From Streptomyces sp. DSM 15324 (GTDB lineage: Bacteria > Actinomycetota > Actinomycetes > Streptomycetales > Streptomycetaceae): a DNA stretch of 64,000 nt. Shown piece by piece: positions 7,874 to 17,756 of this stretch. The stretch is from assembly GCF_001514285.1 (NCBI RefSeq), contig NZ_KQ949034.1, positions 43,845-107,844 on the forward strand, read 5' to 3'. Numbering within the stretch: the first letter of the stretch is position 1; each line of letters opens with the position of its first letter. The notes beneath the pieces are model-generated. The model was given only the letters and a program-made list of their open reading frames with translations, had not been told where the DNA came from and searched no databases. Position numbers and translations under genes: made by a program.

Positions 7874-10800
7874 GGTCACTCCGTTTCTCGTCGAGCACGG
7901 CGAGGAGCCCGGCCGCGAGGGCGCCCGTGTGGGGCGGGGCGAGCATCGACCAGTGGTCACCGGGGACCCGCTCCACCCGCAGCCCCCCGCCGTACAGCCC
8001 GGCCAGCCGGGACCGCAGCCGGTCCGGACCGTCCGGGGCGAGCCCCTCGGCCGCCGCGAACAGGACCGCGCGGCAGGGCAGCGGGCGTGGCCGGTGGCGC
8101 AGCAGGGCGGTCTGCCGGGCCGCGAACCGCCGCCGCAGCTCCGGCTCCCCGCGCAGCCGCCGGCCGAGCGGGCCGACGCCGAGGGCGGCCTCGGCCCGGT
8201 GCCGCAGACCGGCGCGCAGGAAGTCGGGGGCGAGGCCGACGGGCAGTCCGGCGGTGTCGGGCACGAAACCGTCCAGGCACAGCAGGACGTCGACGCGCTC
8301 GCCGCGCCGGATGAGCTGCCGGGCCAGTTCATGGGCGACGACGGCGCCGTAGGACCAGCCGCCGAGCGTGTACGGCCCTTCGGGGCGGGCCCGCAGCAGC
8401 GCGGTGAGGTGGGCCGCGGCGAGGGCGGCGACCGTGCGCGGGGTGCCCCGGGGGTCGTCGGCGTCCTCCAGCCCGAGCACCGGCCGGCCGCAGCCGGCGG
8501 CGGCGAGGGCGGCGGCGAGGTCCCGGTACGGGAGCGCGGTGCCGACGGCGTCACTGACCAGGAACAGCGGGCGCTCACCGGGCCGCCCCTCCGCGAGGGT
8601 GGCGACTCCGGGCACGGGGGGCGCCTCGGCGGCGGTGCCCGCGGTGACGGCCGCCACGAGGTCTCCGAAGGTGGACCGGCGGGAGAAGTCGGTGACGGAC
8701 AGGGCATGACCGGTGCGCTCCCGGACGGCGGACATCAGGCCCACGGCCATCAGCGACTCGCCACCCAGCACGAAGAAGTCGTCCTCGTCACGGGCCTCGG
8801 GGGCACCGAGGGTGCGGCACCAGAGGTCGGCGAGCAGGGGACGGAGACCTTGGCCGACGCCCGGCGGGGAGCCGGGGGCGTGCGGGGCCGAAGCGGGCGC
8901 CGGGGTGGGCGCGGGGGCGGATACCGGTGCCGGGGCGGCTACCGCTGCCGCGGGGCGCGCGGACGCCCCCGCCTCCGCCCCCGCCGACAGCCGCTGCCCC
9001 TGTCCCTGCCCCCGCGGGTCCTCCCCCTGGAACCGGTACCCGGGCAGCGAGATCCGCTCCGCCCCCGGTCCGGCCGGCTCCAGCACGTCGTCGAGCGCGC
9101 GGTCGGCGCCCAGTTCCCACAGGGTGGCGAGCGCCGCCAGCAGGGCGTCCTCGGCGGGTTCGCCGGGCCGTCCGGTCAGGCGTACGGCGGTGAAGGCGGC
9201 GGCGTCCCAGCCGGCGCTGCGGCGCAGTCCGCCGAGCATGGAGCTGCCGGGCCCGAGTTCGACGTACGTCGTGCAGCCGGCGGCGAGGAGGCTGTCCATG
9301 GCGCGGGCGAGCAGGACGGGGCTGCGGAGCTGGGTGGCCCAGTAGTCGGGCCGGGTCACCAGGTCCGGGTCGGCGCGGTCGCCGGTGGTGTTGGAGATCA
9401 AGGGCAGCCGGGGCGGGCGGGCGGGCACCGACGACAGGTGGGTCCGCACCGCCTCGGCTGCCGGTTCCATGGCCTTCGAGTGGAAGGCGCGCCGGGTGTG
9501 CACCGGCGTGATCGGCAGGCCCGCCAGTGCGGGGCCCGCCAGCAGGTCCGTCAGGGAGTCCCCGGGTCCGGACAGCACGACGGTCCCCGGGCCCTCCACG
9601 GCGACGGTGACCTCGCCGCCGGCGGGGAGCCGGGCGGCGATCTCCCGGGCGTCGCCGGTGACGCCGACCATGCGGCCGGGCTCGGTGTCCGCCATGGCGC
9701 GGGCCCGCAGGTGCACCACGTCGGCGGCGTCCTGCGGGGACCAGACCCCGGCGAGGGCGGCGGCCGTGTACTCGCCGACGCTGTGCCCGAGCAGCGCGGC
9801 GGGCCGCACGCCCCACTCCTTGAGCTGGCTGCCGAAGGCGTGCCCGAGGGCCAGCAGGGCGAGCTGCTGGTGCACGGTGTCCGCGAACCAGTCCTCGCCG
9901 GCGCCCGCCCCGGGGTCGACGGCGGGGGTCAGATCGATCCCGTGGGCGTCCCGCACGTGCGCGGCGATGGTGTCGAAGGCGGTCCGGAAGCCGGGGAGCG
10001 CGCGGTGCGCGGCGGCGCCGGCGGCGTGCCGCAGGGTGCCCTGGCCGGGGAGGAGGAAGGCGACCTTGCCGAGCCTGCGCGGCCGGGCGCCCGCGTCCCG
10101 GCCCGCCTCGCGCCCGGCGACCGAGCGCAGCAGCCGCACCGCCTGCTCGGTGTCCCCCGCCACGACGGCCGCCCGGTGCTTGTACCTCCGCCGCGCGGCG
10201 AGCGTCCGGGAGGCCTGGGCGACGGTCGGAGCGGCCACGGCCGGCCCACCGGCCGGCTGGGCTCCGGACGGGCCGAGGGTGTCGGCGAGGAGGCCGGCCA
10301 GTTCGCCCAGTGCCCGCGGTGCCGCCGCCGAGAGCAACAGCGGGCGTGGTCCGGGGCGGACGGGCCGGGGGGTGGTGCGGGGGGTGGTGCGGGGGGCGGC
10401 GGTGAGGACGACGTGGGCGTTGGTGCCGCCGACGCCGAAGGAGCTGACGGCGGCGGCGCGGGGCGCCTGCCAGGGCTCGGCCCGGTCCACGATCCGGAAC
10501 GGCGAACCGTCCAGTTCCAGCAGCGGGTTGGGCCGGGTGTAGTGGGCCGTGGGCACCAGCCGGCCGCGTTCCAGCATCAGCGCGGTCTTGATCAGCCCGG
10601 CGACCCCGGAGGCCGCGCCGGTGTGCCCGATGTTGCCCTTGACGGCACCGAGGGCGCACCGCGTACGGCCCGGCGCCGGGCGGCCGAAGACCTCGGTGAG
10701 CGCCTGGACCTCCACCGGGTCGCCGAGCCGGGTCGCGGTGCCGTGGGCCTCGATGTAGTCGAGGTCGGCGGGGTCGATGCCCGCCACGGTCTGCGCGGCG

Positions 10801-11660
10801 CGGATCACCTCGCTCTGCCCGGCCGGGGAGGGCGCGGTGAAGGCCATCTTGTCGGAGCCGTCGTTGTTGACGGCGCTGCCGGTGATCACGGCGGCGATCC
10901 GGTCGCCGTCGCGCAGCGCGTCCGCGAGCCGTTTGAGGACGACCACGGCGACCCCTTCGCTCGGGACCGTGCCCGCCGCGTGCTCGTCGAAGGGCCGGCA
11001 GCGGCCGTCGGGCGAGAGGATGCCGCCGGGCTCGAAGAGGTAGCCCCACTCGCCGTCGGGCATCACGGTGACACCGCCCGCGAGCGCCGCGTCGCACTCG
11101 CCGCCGAGGAGGGCGCGTACGGCGAGGTGGGTGGCGGTGAGCGAGGTGGAGCAGGCGGTCTGCACGGTGAGCGCGGGGCCGCGCAGCCCGAGTTTGTAGG
11201 CGGCGCGGGTGGCGAGGAAGTCCTTCTCCCGGCCGATGTAGCGGGCGAGTTCGCCCAGGTCGGGGCCGAGGTGCTCGCCCACCCGGTCGGCACCGGCGTA
11301 CACCCCGACGCGCCCGGGGAAACGGGTCGGGTCGAGTCCGGCGTCGTCGAAGGCGGTGACCGCGGCCTCCAGGAACACCCGCTGCTGCGGGTCGGTGGCG
11401 GCGGCCTCGGCGCGGCTGTAGGAGAAGTAGGCGTGGTCGAAGCGGCGGGAACCGGCGATCACGCCCATCGCGGGCACGAAGTTCTCCCGGCGGACGTACG
11501 CCGGGTCGGCGCCGCGCGCGATCAGCTCGTCCGGTGCGGGGCGGCTGATGCCGTCGGCTCCGGCACCGAGCAGCGCCCAGTACCGTTCCACGTCCTCGGC
11601 CCCGGGCAGCCGGCAGGCCATGCCGACGACGGCCACCGCGCCCTGTGCTGCGCTCGGCAC
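7866..11660 (-). CDS. type I polyketide synthase KS-AT-ACP-TE
   Basis: Single-module polyketide synthase of 1264 residues. The ketosynthase has Cys170 in QTACSTS, His306 in EAHGTAT and His346 in GNIGHT. The acyltransferase has Ser627 in GHSVG and AFHS at 725-728, both malonyl-type marks. An Ala/Pro linker (about 895-925) leads to a carrier with Ser969 in GGESL and a C-terminal thioesterase with Ser1103 in GWSYG and His1236 in GDHWS. There is no KR, DH, ER or MT, so one malonate unit is added and the beta-keto group stays unless an enzyme in trans acts on it. The thioesterase implies that this protein ends the chain. The GTG at 11660 is 2 bp beyond the P450 stop; the next in-frame GTG, eight codons on, is less likely. 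Confidence 0.93.
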   Translation of the reverse strand: MPSAAQGAVAVVGMACRLPGAEDVERYWALLGAGADGISRPAPDELIARGADPAYVRRENFVPAMGVIAGSRRFDHAYFSYSRAEAAATDPQQRVFLEAAVTAFDDAGLDPTRFPGRVGVYAGADRVGEHLGPDLGELARYIGREKDFLATRAAYKLGLRGPALTVQTACSTSLTATHLAVRALLGGECDAALAGGVTVMPDGEWGYLFEPGGILSPDGRCRPFDEHAAGTVPSEGVAVVVLKRLADALRDGDRIAAVITGSAVNNDGSDKMAFTAPSPAGQSEVIRAAQTVAGIDPADLDYIEAHGTATRLGDPVEVQALTEVFGRPAPGRTRCALGAVKGNIGHTGAASGVAGLIKTALMLERGRLVPTAHYTRPNPLLELDGSPFRIVDRAEPWQAPRAAAVSSFGVGGTNAHVVLTAAPRTTPRTTPRPVRPGPRPLLLSAAAPRALGELAGLLADTLGPSGAQPAGGPAVAAPTVAQASRTLAARRRYKHRAAVVAGDTEQAVRLLRSVAGREAGRDAGARPRRLGKVAFLLPGQGTLRHAAGAAAHRALPGFRTAFDTIAAHVRDAHGIDLTPAVDPGAGAGEDWFADTVHQQLALLALGHAFGSQLKEWGVRPAALLGHSVGEYTAAALAGVWSPQDAADVVHLRARAMADTEPGRMVGVTGDAREIAARLPAGGEVTVAVEGPGTVVLSGPGDSLTDLLAGPALAGLPITPVHTRRAFHSKAMEPAAEAVRTHLSSVPARPPRLPLISNTTGDRADPDLVTRPDYWATQLRSPVLLARAMDSLLAAGCTTYVELGPGSSMLGGLRRSAGWDAAAFTAVRLTGRPGEPAEDALLAALATLWELGADRALDDVLEPAGPGAERISLPGYRFQGEDPRGQGQGQRLSAGAEAGASARPAAAVAAPAPVSAPAPTPAPASAPHAPGSPPGVGQGLRPLLADLWCRTLGAPEARDEDDFFVLGGESLMAVGLMSAVRERTGHALSVTDFSRRSTFGDLVAAVTAGTAAEAPPVPGVATLAEGRPGERPLFLVSDAVGTALPYRDLAAALAAAGCGRPVLGLEDADDPRGTPRTVAALAAAHLTALLRARPEGPYTLGGWSYGAVVAHELARQLIRRGERVDVLLCLDGFVPDTAGLPVGLAPDFLRAGLRHRAEAALGVGPLGRRLRGEPELRRRFAARQTALLRHRPRPLPCRAVLFAAAEGLAPDGPDRLRSRLAGLYGGGLRVERVPGDHWSMLAPPHTGALAAGLLAVLDEKRSDHG

Positions 11661-11662
11661 GC

Positions 11663-12754
11663 TCAGACCCCCAGCTCGACGTAGAGGTGGTCGAGGCCCA
11701 CGTACGACAGGTTGGGGCCCCACTCGGGGGTCTCGGCGGCGAGCCGGGCGTCCGGGAAGCGGGCGGCGAAGCGGCGCAGCAGGACGGCGGCCTCCAGGCG
11801 GGCCAGGGGCGCGCCCACGCAGTAGTGCGGGCCGAAGCCGAAGACGAGGTGCTGGTCGCCGGTGACGGGGCAGGCGCCGCCGCCCGGCTCGTCCAGCAGC
11901 GCCTCGCCGGTGAGGCTCACCAGCACCAGGTCGCCGGCGCGCATCGACTCCCCGGCGAGCTCCTGGTCGTACGCCACGACCCGGCCCAGGTGCCTGAGCG
12001 GCGGCCGGCGTCGCAGCACCCGTTCGACGAACTCCTCGGCCGCGCCGGGCCGTTGCGCCCGTACGGCGTCCCAGACGGCCGGCTCGGCCAGGGCGTCCAT
12101 GACGGTCGACGCGAGGAGCGAGGAGGTGGTCTCCAGACCGCCGAAGAGGTTCATCGCCCAGGTCGCGGTGGTGCGGGCGCGGTCCTCGGGGGTCTCCTGC
12201 GGGAAGGACTTGGGGGCGTCGGCGCGCGCGAGCGCCTCGGTCATCTCCTCCATCGTGCGGTGGGCCTCGGCCGCGTGGTCGCGGCGGTACATGGCGCCGA
12301 TGAACAGCGACAGGGTGCGCGCCCAGCGGTGCAGGGTCTGAGGAGATTCGGCGATCCCGACGACGTGCGCCATCACACGGCCGGAGATCCCGTCGGCGAC
12401 GGCCGGGACGACGTCGTACGGCGGGCCCGCGGCCAGCGCGTCCAGGCACGCGTCGGTGATCTCCTCGACGCGGGGCGCGAGGGAGCGGACGTAGGAGGCG
12501 GACAGCAGGCGCTGCACGGGGCGGCGCAGCGCGGTGTGCTCGGGCGCGTCGGTCTGCACGAACCAGAGCCGCAGGAACTCGGTGAGCTCGCGGTACTCCT
12601 CGCGGGCCGCCTCGGTCATGTAGAGCTGGAAGGAGCGCTCGAACGTCCCGGATGTGAAGCCGGGGTGGTGGAGGACCTGCCGGGCGAGCCGCGGGTCGGC
12701 GACCACCCAGCAGTCGAGGTCCTCGTCCCACGCGAGCGGGGGTGTGGCGTTCAC
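11663..12754 (-). CDS. short cytochrome P450 lacking a canonical ExxR
   Basis: P450 of 363 residues, about 40 shorter than usual at the N-terminus. It has DAPEHTALRR, an I-helix GGLETT (205-210) and a normal haem loop FGFGPHYCVG with Cys312. At the K-helix, where ExxR is expected, the protein reads EFVERVLRRRPP (241-252), placing Arg245 where the Glu should be; ExxR-less P450s are known (the CYP157 group) but rare. The GTG at 12754 overlaps the NRPS stop by 4 bp (GTGA), which fixes the start and argues that the short N-terminus is genuine. It lies between the NRPS and PKS genes, consistent with action on a carrier-bound amino acid. Confidence 0.9.
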   Translation of the reverse strand: MNATPPLAWDEDLDCWVVADPRLARQVLHHPGFTSGTFERSFQLYMTEAAREEYRELTEFLRLWFVQTDAPEHTALRRPVQRLLSASYVRSLAPRVEEITDACLDALAAGPPYDVVPAVADGISGRVMAHVVGIAESPQTLHRWARTLSLFIGAMYRRDHAAEAHRTMEEMTEALARADAPKSFPQETPEDRARTTATWAMNLFGGLETTSSLLASTVMDALAEPAVWDAVRAQRPGAAEEFVERVLRRRPPLRHLGRVVAYDQELAGESMRAGDLVLVSLTGEALLDEPGGGACPVTGDQHLVFGFGPHYCVGAPLARLEAAVLLRRFAARFPDARLAAETPEWGPNLSYVGLDHLYVELGV

Positions 12755-15700
12755 GCGCCGCCGGCCTCCTTCTCGACGAGCGCCCTGAGGCCCGCCGGGG
12801 TCGGCGAGAGCAGGAAGTCGCGGAGCCGGACGGTCGTGCCGAGGTGCTCCTTGACCTTGCGCATGAGGCGTACGGCGCCCAGGGAGTTGCCGCCCACCAT
12901 GAAGAAGTCGGTGTCGGCGTCGATGTCCCCGGCCTCGGCGTCCTCGGCGAGTTCGGCGAACAGCTCGGCGATCCGCGCGGTCAGGGCCGCCCCGGGGTCG
13001 GCGGCGGTCCGCTCGGCCTGTCCGGCGGGGACGGCACGGGCGGCGAGTGCGCGCCGGTCGACCTTGCCGTTGGCGGTGACGGGGATGCCGTCCACGATCG
13101 TCCACAGGGTGGGGACCATGTACGCGGGCAGCTTCCGCTGGAGCAGGGAGCGCAGGTCGGTGGCGGCGAGGGCGGCGCCCGGCGCCGGGACCACCGCGGC
13201 GAGCAGCCGCTTGTCGGCGCTGTCCCCCTCGGTGACCAGCACGACGGCGTCCTGCACGGCCGGGTGGCCGCACAGCACGTCGGCGATGGCGCTGAGCTCG
13301 ACCCGGTAGCCGCGCAGTTTGACCTGGTCGTCGGCGCGGCCGAGGAAGGTCAGCCGGCCGCGGGAGTCGAGGCGTACGAGGTCGCCGGTGCGGTAGAGCC
13401 GCTCGGGGACGTCGGGTGAGAACGTCCCGAAGGAGCGGGCCGTCTCGTCGGGGTCGCCGAGGTAGCCGTCGGCGAGGCCCTCGCCCGCCGCGTACAGCTC
13501 GCCGACCGCGCCGGGCGGCAGCAGCCTGCGGCGGGCGTCCAGGACGTACACGCGCGTGCCGGGCACGGGTCGGCCGATGGGCAGCGGGCCGTCGACCTCG
13601 TCGGGCGAGGAGACGGAGTGGGTGGTGGTGAAGGTGGTGTTCTCGGTGGGGCCGTAGCCGTTGGTGACGACGAGGCCGGGATGGCGGGCGAGGGCGCGGG
13701 CGGTGTGCTCGTGCGGGACGACGTCCCCGCCGGTCAGCAGCTGCCCGAGGCCGCCGAGCGCGTCGGGGGCGAACTCCTCCACGAGCCGGAACAGCCCGGC
13801 CGTCAGCCAGGCGACGGTGATCTCGCGCTCGCGCAGGAACGCCCCGAGTTCGGTGGGCGAGGCGAGGCCCGCCGGGTGCACCTCCAGGGCGGTGCCGGTG
13901 AGCAGGGCGCCCCACACCTCCAGGGTGGAGGCGTCGAAGGCGAGCGGCGACAGCCGCAGCATCCGCTCCCCGGGGCCGAGCCGGACGAAGTCGGCCTCGT
14001 GCACCAGCCGGATCACGGCCCGGTGCGGCACGGCGACGCCCTTGGGCTCCCCGGTGGAACCGGAGGTGAAGGCGACGTAGGCCACGCGGGAGGGGTCCTC
14101 GGGGGCCGGTTCGGGGGCGTCGGGCGCGGGCTTCCACGCGGGTTCCCAGACCGCCACCGGTTCGGCGCCGAGGCCGCGGAAGCGGGCGGCCGCCTCGCCG
14201 TCCGGCGGGCCGACCAGCGCGGCGGAGGGTGCGGCGCGGGTCACGATCCTCGCCAGATGGGCGTCGGTGGCGCTCTGTTCGACCCCGACGTAGGCGGCGC
14301 CCGCCCAGAGCACGCCGAGGACGGCGACGGCCTCGGCGACCGAGCGGTCCACGCCGACCAGCACCCGGTCCCCGGCGCGGACCCCGGCGGCGCGCAGCAG
14401 CCGCGCCTGTTCGCCGGCCGCGGCGGCGAGTTGGGCGTAGGTGAGGGCGGCCGTGGCGTCCCGTACGGCGACGGCGTCGGGGGTGCGGGCGGCGGCCGCG
14501 CGGAACAGGGCGTCGAGGGAGGTGCCGGGGAAGTCGGCACGGGTGGCGTTGAGGGCGGTGAGCCGGGCGCGGCCGTCGGCGGAGAGGCAGCGCACGTCCT
14601 CCAGCCGGGCCGCGTGCCCGGTGGCGAGTTCCTCGGCGCCGGCCAGGAAGTCGGCGACGAAGGCACGGGTCTCGGTCTCGGTCCACACGGCGGTGGCGTA
14701 CTCGACGTGGCCCGCGTAGGCGGGGTCGGAGTGCCCGATGAGCAGGGTCAGGTCGAACTGGGCGCCGCCGCCGTGCCCCTCCTCGACGCGCAGCCGCGCG
14801 GTGCCGGCGTCGAGGGTCCGGGGCACGAGCTGGTCGTGCATGCCGAAGCAGACCTGGACGAGCGGGTGGCAGCCGAGGCTGCGTTCGACGCCGAGCCGGG
14901 TGACCAGTTCCTCGAAGGGGAGGTCGCCCGCGTCGATGGCGCGGCCGAGCGAGGTGTGCACGGAGCGCAGGTAGTCGGCGGGGCTCGCGTCGTCGTCGAG
15001 GTCGACGCGGACCGGTACGAGGTTGCCCGCGACGGCGATCAGCCGGTCCAGCCCGGCGCTCTGCCGGCCGAGCAGCGGCACGCCGACGAGCAGGCTGCGC
15101 GTCCCGGTGCGGCGGCCGAGGGCGAGGGCGAACGCGCCGAGCAGGAAGGCGTACGGGGTGACGCCGAGCGCGCGGGCCCGCTCGGTGACGGCGGCGGACA
15201 GGGCCGGTCCGAGGTCGAGGCCGGTGCGTTCGCCGGTGGCGTCCTGGAGGGCGGGGCGCGGCCGGTCGGCGGGGAGTTCCAGGGTGGTGGGCGCCCCGTC
15301 GAGGTACTCCTTCCAGAACTCGGCCTGGGTGTCCCACACGCCCCGGGCGCGCAGGCTCTCCTGGCGGTCCGTCAGCAGCCGTACCGGCGGGGCCTCGCCG
15401 TCGTCGGGTTCCGGCCCGGTGCCGGTGAGCGCGGCGTGCCGGGCGGACAGCTCGCGCAGCAGCAGACCGACCGCACGGCCGTCGAGCACCATGTGGTGCG
15501 CGGCGAGCACGATCGCGTCCCGGCCCGCGGGGTGCGTGAAGTGCAGCAGCCGCCAGGCGGGCGCGGCGGACAGGTCGAACGGTCGGCGGCCCTGCGCGGC
15601 GCCCTCGCGGCGCACGAACGCCTCGAACTCCTCGGCCGGTCCCTCGTGCGCGATCTCCGTCGGCTGGGGGGCGTGCTCCGCCAGCAGTTCCCGTACGACG

Positions 15701-16170
15701 GCGTCCTCGCCGTCGCCCGCGCTCTCCCGGAAGACCGTGCGCAGGCCCTCGTGGCGGGCGGCGGTCTCGGCGAGCGCCTTGGCGAGGGCGCCGCGGTCGA
15801 TCCGGCCGCCGTCCTCGGTGAACGCGGTGAAGACGAGGTTGTACGGCGAGCCGCCGGCCACCCGCTCGATGAGCCACATCCCGCGCTGGGCGGGTGAGAG
15901 GGCTCCGTCGTCGTCCCGTCGGGGGGTGTCGTGGGCGGCCTCGGCGGGCTGTCCGGCCCGCGCCTCGGCGAGCACCTCGGCGAGCGGGCGCCCGCCGAGG
16001 AGGTCGAGCACGGGGATGCGCAGGCCGAGCCGTTCCTGGGCGAGGGCGGCCAGGCGCATGGCCCGCAACGAGTCACCGCCGAGGGAGAGGAACGTCTCGG
16101 TGGCGAAGCTCGCCGGGTCCGCCCCGTCGCCGAGGACGGAGACGGCCAGCGCTTCGCGGGCCGACGCCAT
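12751..16170 (-). CDS. NRPS PCP-C-A-PCP (Val-like code)
   Basis: Peptide synthetase of 1139 residues with an unusual order. A carrier domain comes first (Ser34 in LGGDSL), then a condensation domain with intact HHMVLDG (225-231), an adenylation domain with FTSGSTGEPKG and GYGPTENTTF, and a second carrier (Ser1096 in VGGNSL). I read the pocket as D-A-L-W-L-G-G-T-F, which fits valine-type codes; this is a hand alignment. The N-terminal carrier has no adenylation partner on this protein, so it must be loaded from elsewhere, for example by the Thr-like protein at 614-3289. The ATG at 16170 shares one base with the previous stop (TGATG). No MbtH-like gene is visible in the cluster. Confidence 0.92.
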   Translation of the reverse strand: MASAREALAVSVLGDGADPASFATETFLSLGGDSLRAMRLAALAQERLGLRIPVLDLLGGRPLAEVLAEARAGQPAEAAHDTPRRDDDGALSPAQRGMWLIERVAGGSPYNLVFTAFTEDGGRIDRGALAKALAETAARHEGLRTVFRESAGDGEDAVVRELLAEHAPQPTEIAHEGPAEEFEAFVRREGAAQGRRPFDLSAAPAWRLLHFTHPAGRDAIVLAAHHMVLDGRAVGLLLRELSARHAALTGTGPEPDDGEAPPVRLLTDRQESLRARGVWDTQAEFWKEYLDGAPTTLELPADRPRPALQDATGERTGLDLGPALSAAVTERARALGVTPYAFLLGAFALALGRRTGTRSLLVGVPLLGRQSAGLDRLIAVAGNLVPVRVDLDDDASPADYLRSVHTSLGRAIDAGDLPFEELVTRLGVERSLGCHPLVQVCFGMHDQLVPRTLDAGTARLRVEEGHGGGAQFDLTLLIGHSDPAYAGHVEYATAVWTETETRAFVADFLAGAEELATGHAARLEDVRCLSADGRARLTALNATRADFPGTSLDALFRAAAARTPDAVAVRDATAALTYAQLAAAAGEQARLLRAAGVRAGDRVLVGVDRSVAEAVAVLGVLWAGAAYVGVEQSATDAHLARIVTRAAPSAALVGPPDGEAAARFRGLGAEPVAVWEPAWKPAPDAPEPAPEDPSRVAYVAFTSGSTGEPKGVAVPHRAVIRLVHEADFVRLGPGERMLRLSPLAFDASTLEVWGALLTGTALEVHPAGLASPTELGAFLREREITVAWLTAGLFRLVEEFAPDALGGLGQLLTGGDVVPHEHTARALARHPGLVVTNGYGPTENTTFTTTHSVSSPDEVDGPLPIGRPVPGTRVYVLDARRRLLPPGAVGELYAAGEGLADGYLGDPDETARSFGTFSPDVPERLYRTGDLVRLDSRGRLTFLGRADDQVKLRGYRVELSAIADVLCGHPAVQDAVVLVTEGDSADKRLLAAVVPAPGAALAATDLRSLLQRKLPAYMVPTLWTIVDGIPVTANGKVDRRALAARAVPAGQAERTAADPGAALTARIAELFAELAEDAEAGDIDADTDFFMVGGNSLGAVRLMRKVKEHLGTTVRLRDFLLSPTPAGLRALVEKEAGGA

Positions 16171-17756
16171 CAGAGGGCCTCGGCGGGCTTGGCGAGCAGG
16201 TCGGCCTGGCCGCCGACCGTGGCGGAGCGGAACAGGTCGATGGTGCGCAGGGTCCGTCCGGAGGCCTGGCTGAGGCGCTCCACCAGGACCACGAGGAGCA
16301 GGGAGTCGCCGCCGGACTCGAAGAAGCTGATGTCGTCGTCGGGGTCGTCGGCGGTGTCCTCGATGCCGAGGACCTCACGCCACACGGACCGCACGAGGGC
16401 GAGCCGCTCCTCCGGGTCGTCCAGGTCGATGGTCCGGGCGGGCTGTTCCAGCACGGGTTCCTCCGGTGAGGTGGCAAGGTCCGCGGCACTGCGCCGCAGA
16501 TCCGTCAGGAAGGCGGACACGGCCAGGGGGTCGGTGACGTCCGTCGGGTGGTCGAGGGAGAGCTCCAGCCGCCGTCCCTCGGCGCCGTCCGTGACCCGGA
16601 CGAACGCGGCGAGGTCGTACTTGACGTAGAGGGGGTCGAGCGGACGCAGCCGGCCGGTGACACCGGGGGCGAGCACAGGGGTGTGGGGGGCGTCGTCCAG
16701 GTTGAGCAGGACCGGGGTGAGGGGCGGCCAGAGCCGGGTGCGGTCCGGGTTGAGGCGGGCGGCGAGCGCGTCCAGGGGCACGTCGGCGTCCATGAACGCC
16801 TCCATGGCGGCGATCCGGGCGGCGCCGAGCAGTTCCCGCCAGGTGGTGCCGGGCTCCAGGGTGATCCGCAGCACCACGGTGGTGATGAACATGCCGATCA
16901 CGTCGCCGGCGTCGGGGTGGTCGCGGCCGGGCCAGGCGAAGGCGATCAGGAAGTCGCGCTGTCCGCTGTTCCTGGCCAGGGTCGCGGAGAGCAGGGCGAC
17001 ACCGAGCATGAACGTCGTGCAGCCCTCCTCGGCGGCGACCGCCAGGGCCTTCGCCGTGCGGTCGGCGTCCAGCCGGGTGGTGACGGTGGCGCCGAGCCTT
17101 GCGGCCTCCAGGTCGCCGCCGGCGCCGCGCTCGAAGGGCAGGGTCACGTCGACGGGGGCGCCCTTGAGCCGTTCGACGACCTCGTCGACCTGGGCGGCTA
17201 TCTCCTCGGGCGGGCGCTCGGCGACGACGGAGGCGGGGTGCGGCGGGTCGCTCAGCCGCGGCACGGTGCCGGCGAGCCGGGCCCGGTAGACGGTGAAGAT
17301 CTCTTCGAGGAGCATCGTGCGGGACAGTCCGTCGACGACGATGTGGTGGGAGACGAGGACCAGCAGGGTGCGCCGGGCGTCGAGCCGTACGACGACGGCC
17401 CGGGCGGGTGCGTCGGCGGCCAGGTCGAACGGGGTGCCGCACAGCGTCCGTACGTACGCGTCGACCTCGGCCTCGGTGAGCCCCTCGGCCTCGGCGTCCC
17501 GCAGCAGGGCCGTGCCGGGCTCGCCGTCGGTGCGGTACTCGACCCGGCGCCCGCGGAGGTCGAAGCGGAAGCGGGCCCGCAGGGACGGGTGGCGGGCGAG
17601 GGTGAGCCGGGCGGCCTCGACGAGGTGCCCGTGGTCCACCTCGCCGGTGAACTCCACGACGGACGGCACGAGCTGGGTGGGGCGTTGCAACTCGTCGCGG
17701 TCGAGGACCCACAGGCCCTGCTGCATGCGGGTGGCCGGGTACCAAACGGACAACAC
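16170..17756 (-). CDS. NRPS C-PCP didomain protein
   Basis: Protein of 528 residues with a condensation domain (intact HHIVVDG at 137-143; WPGRDHPDAGDVIGMF further on) followed by one carrier (Ser485 in ESGGDSL). There is no adenylation domain. It is the first gene of the leftward operon; the GTG at 17756 has GGGGGAA about nine bases upstream, in an AT-richer leader. A free-standing C-PCP pair can join an externally supplied acyl or aminoacyl group to a carrier-bound partner, so it may start the chain or be charged in trans by one of the two adenylation proteins. Domain content is certain; its place in the assembly order is inferred. Confidence 0.92.
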   Translation of the reverse strand: MLSVWYPATRMQQGLWVLDRDELQRPTQLVPSVVEFTGEVDHGHLVEAARLTLARHPSLRARFRFDLRGRRVEYRTDGEPGTALLRDAEAEGLTEAEVDAYVRTLCGTPFDLAADAPARAVVVRLDARRTLLVLVSHHIVVDGLSRTMLLEEIFTVYRARLAGTVPRLSDPPHPASVVAERPPEEIAAQVDEVVERLKGAPVDVTLPFERGAGGDLEAARLGATVTTRLDADRTAKALAVAAEEGCTTFMLGVALLSATLARNSGQRDFLIAFAWPGRDHPDAGDVIGMFITTVVLRITLEPGTTWRELLGAARIAAMEAFMDADVPLDALAARLNPDRTRLWPPLTPVLLNLDDAPHTPVLAPGVTGRLRPLDPLYVKYDLAAFVRVTDGAEGRRLELSLDHPTDVTDPLAVSAFLTDLRRSAADLATSPEEPVLEQPARTIDLDDPEERLALVRSVWREVLGIEDTADDPDDDISFFESGGDSLLLVVLVERLSQASGRTLRTIDLFRSATVGGQADLLAKPAEAL

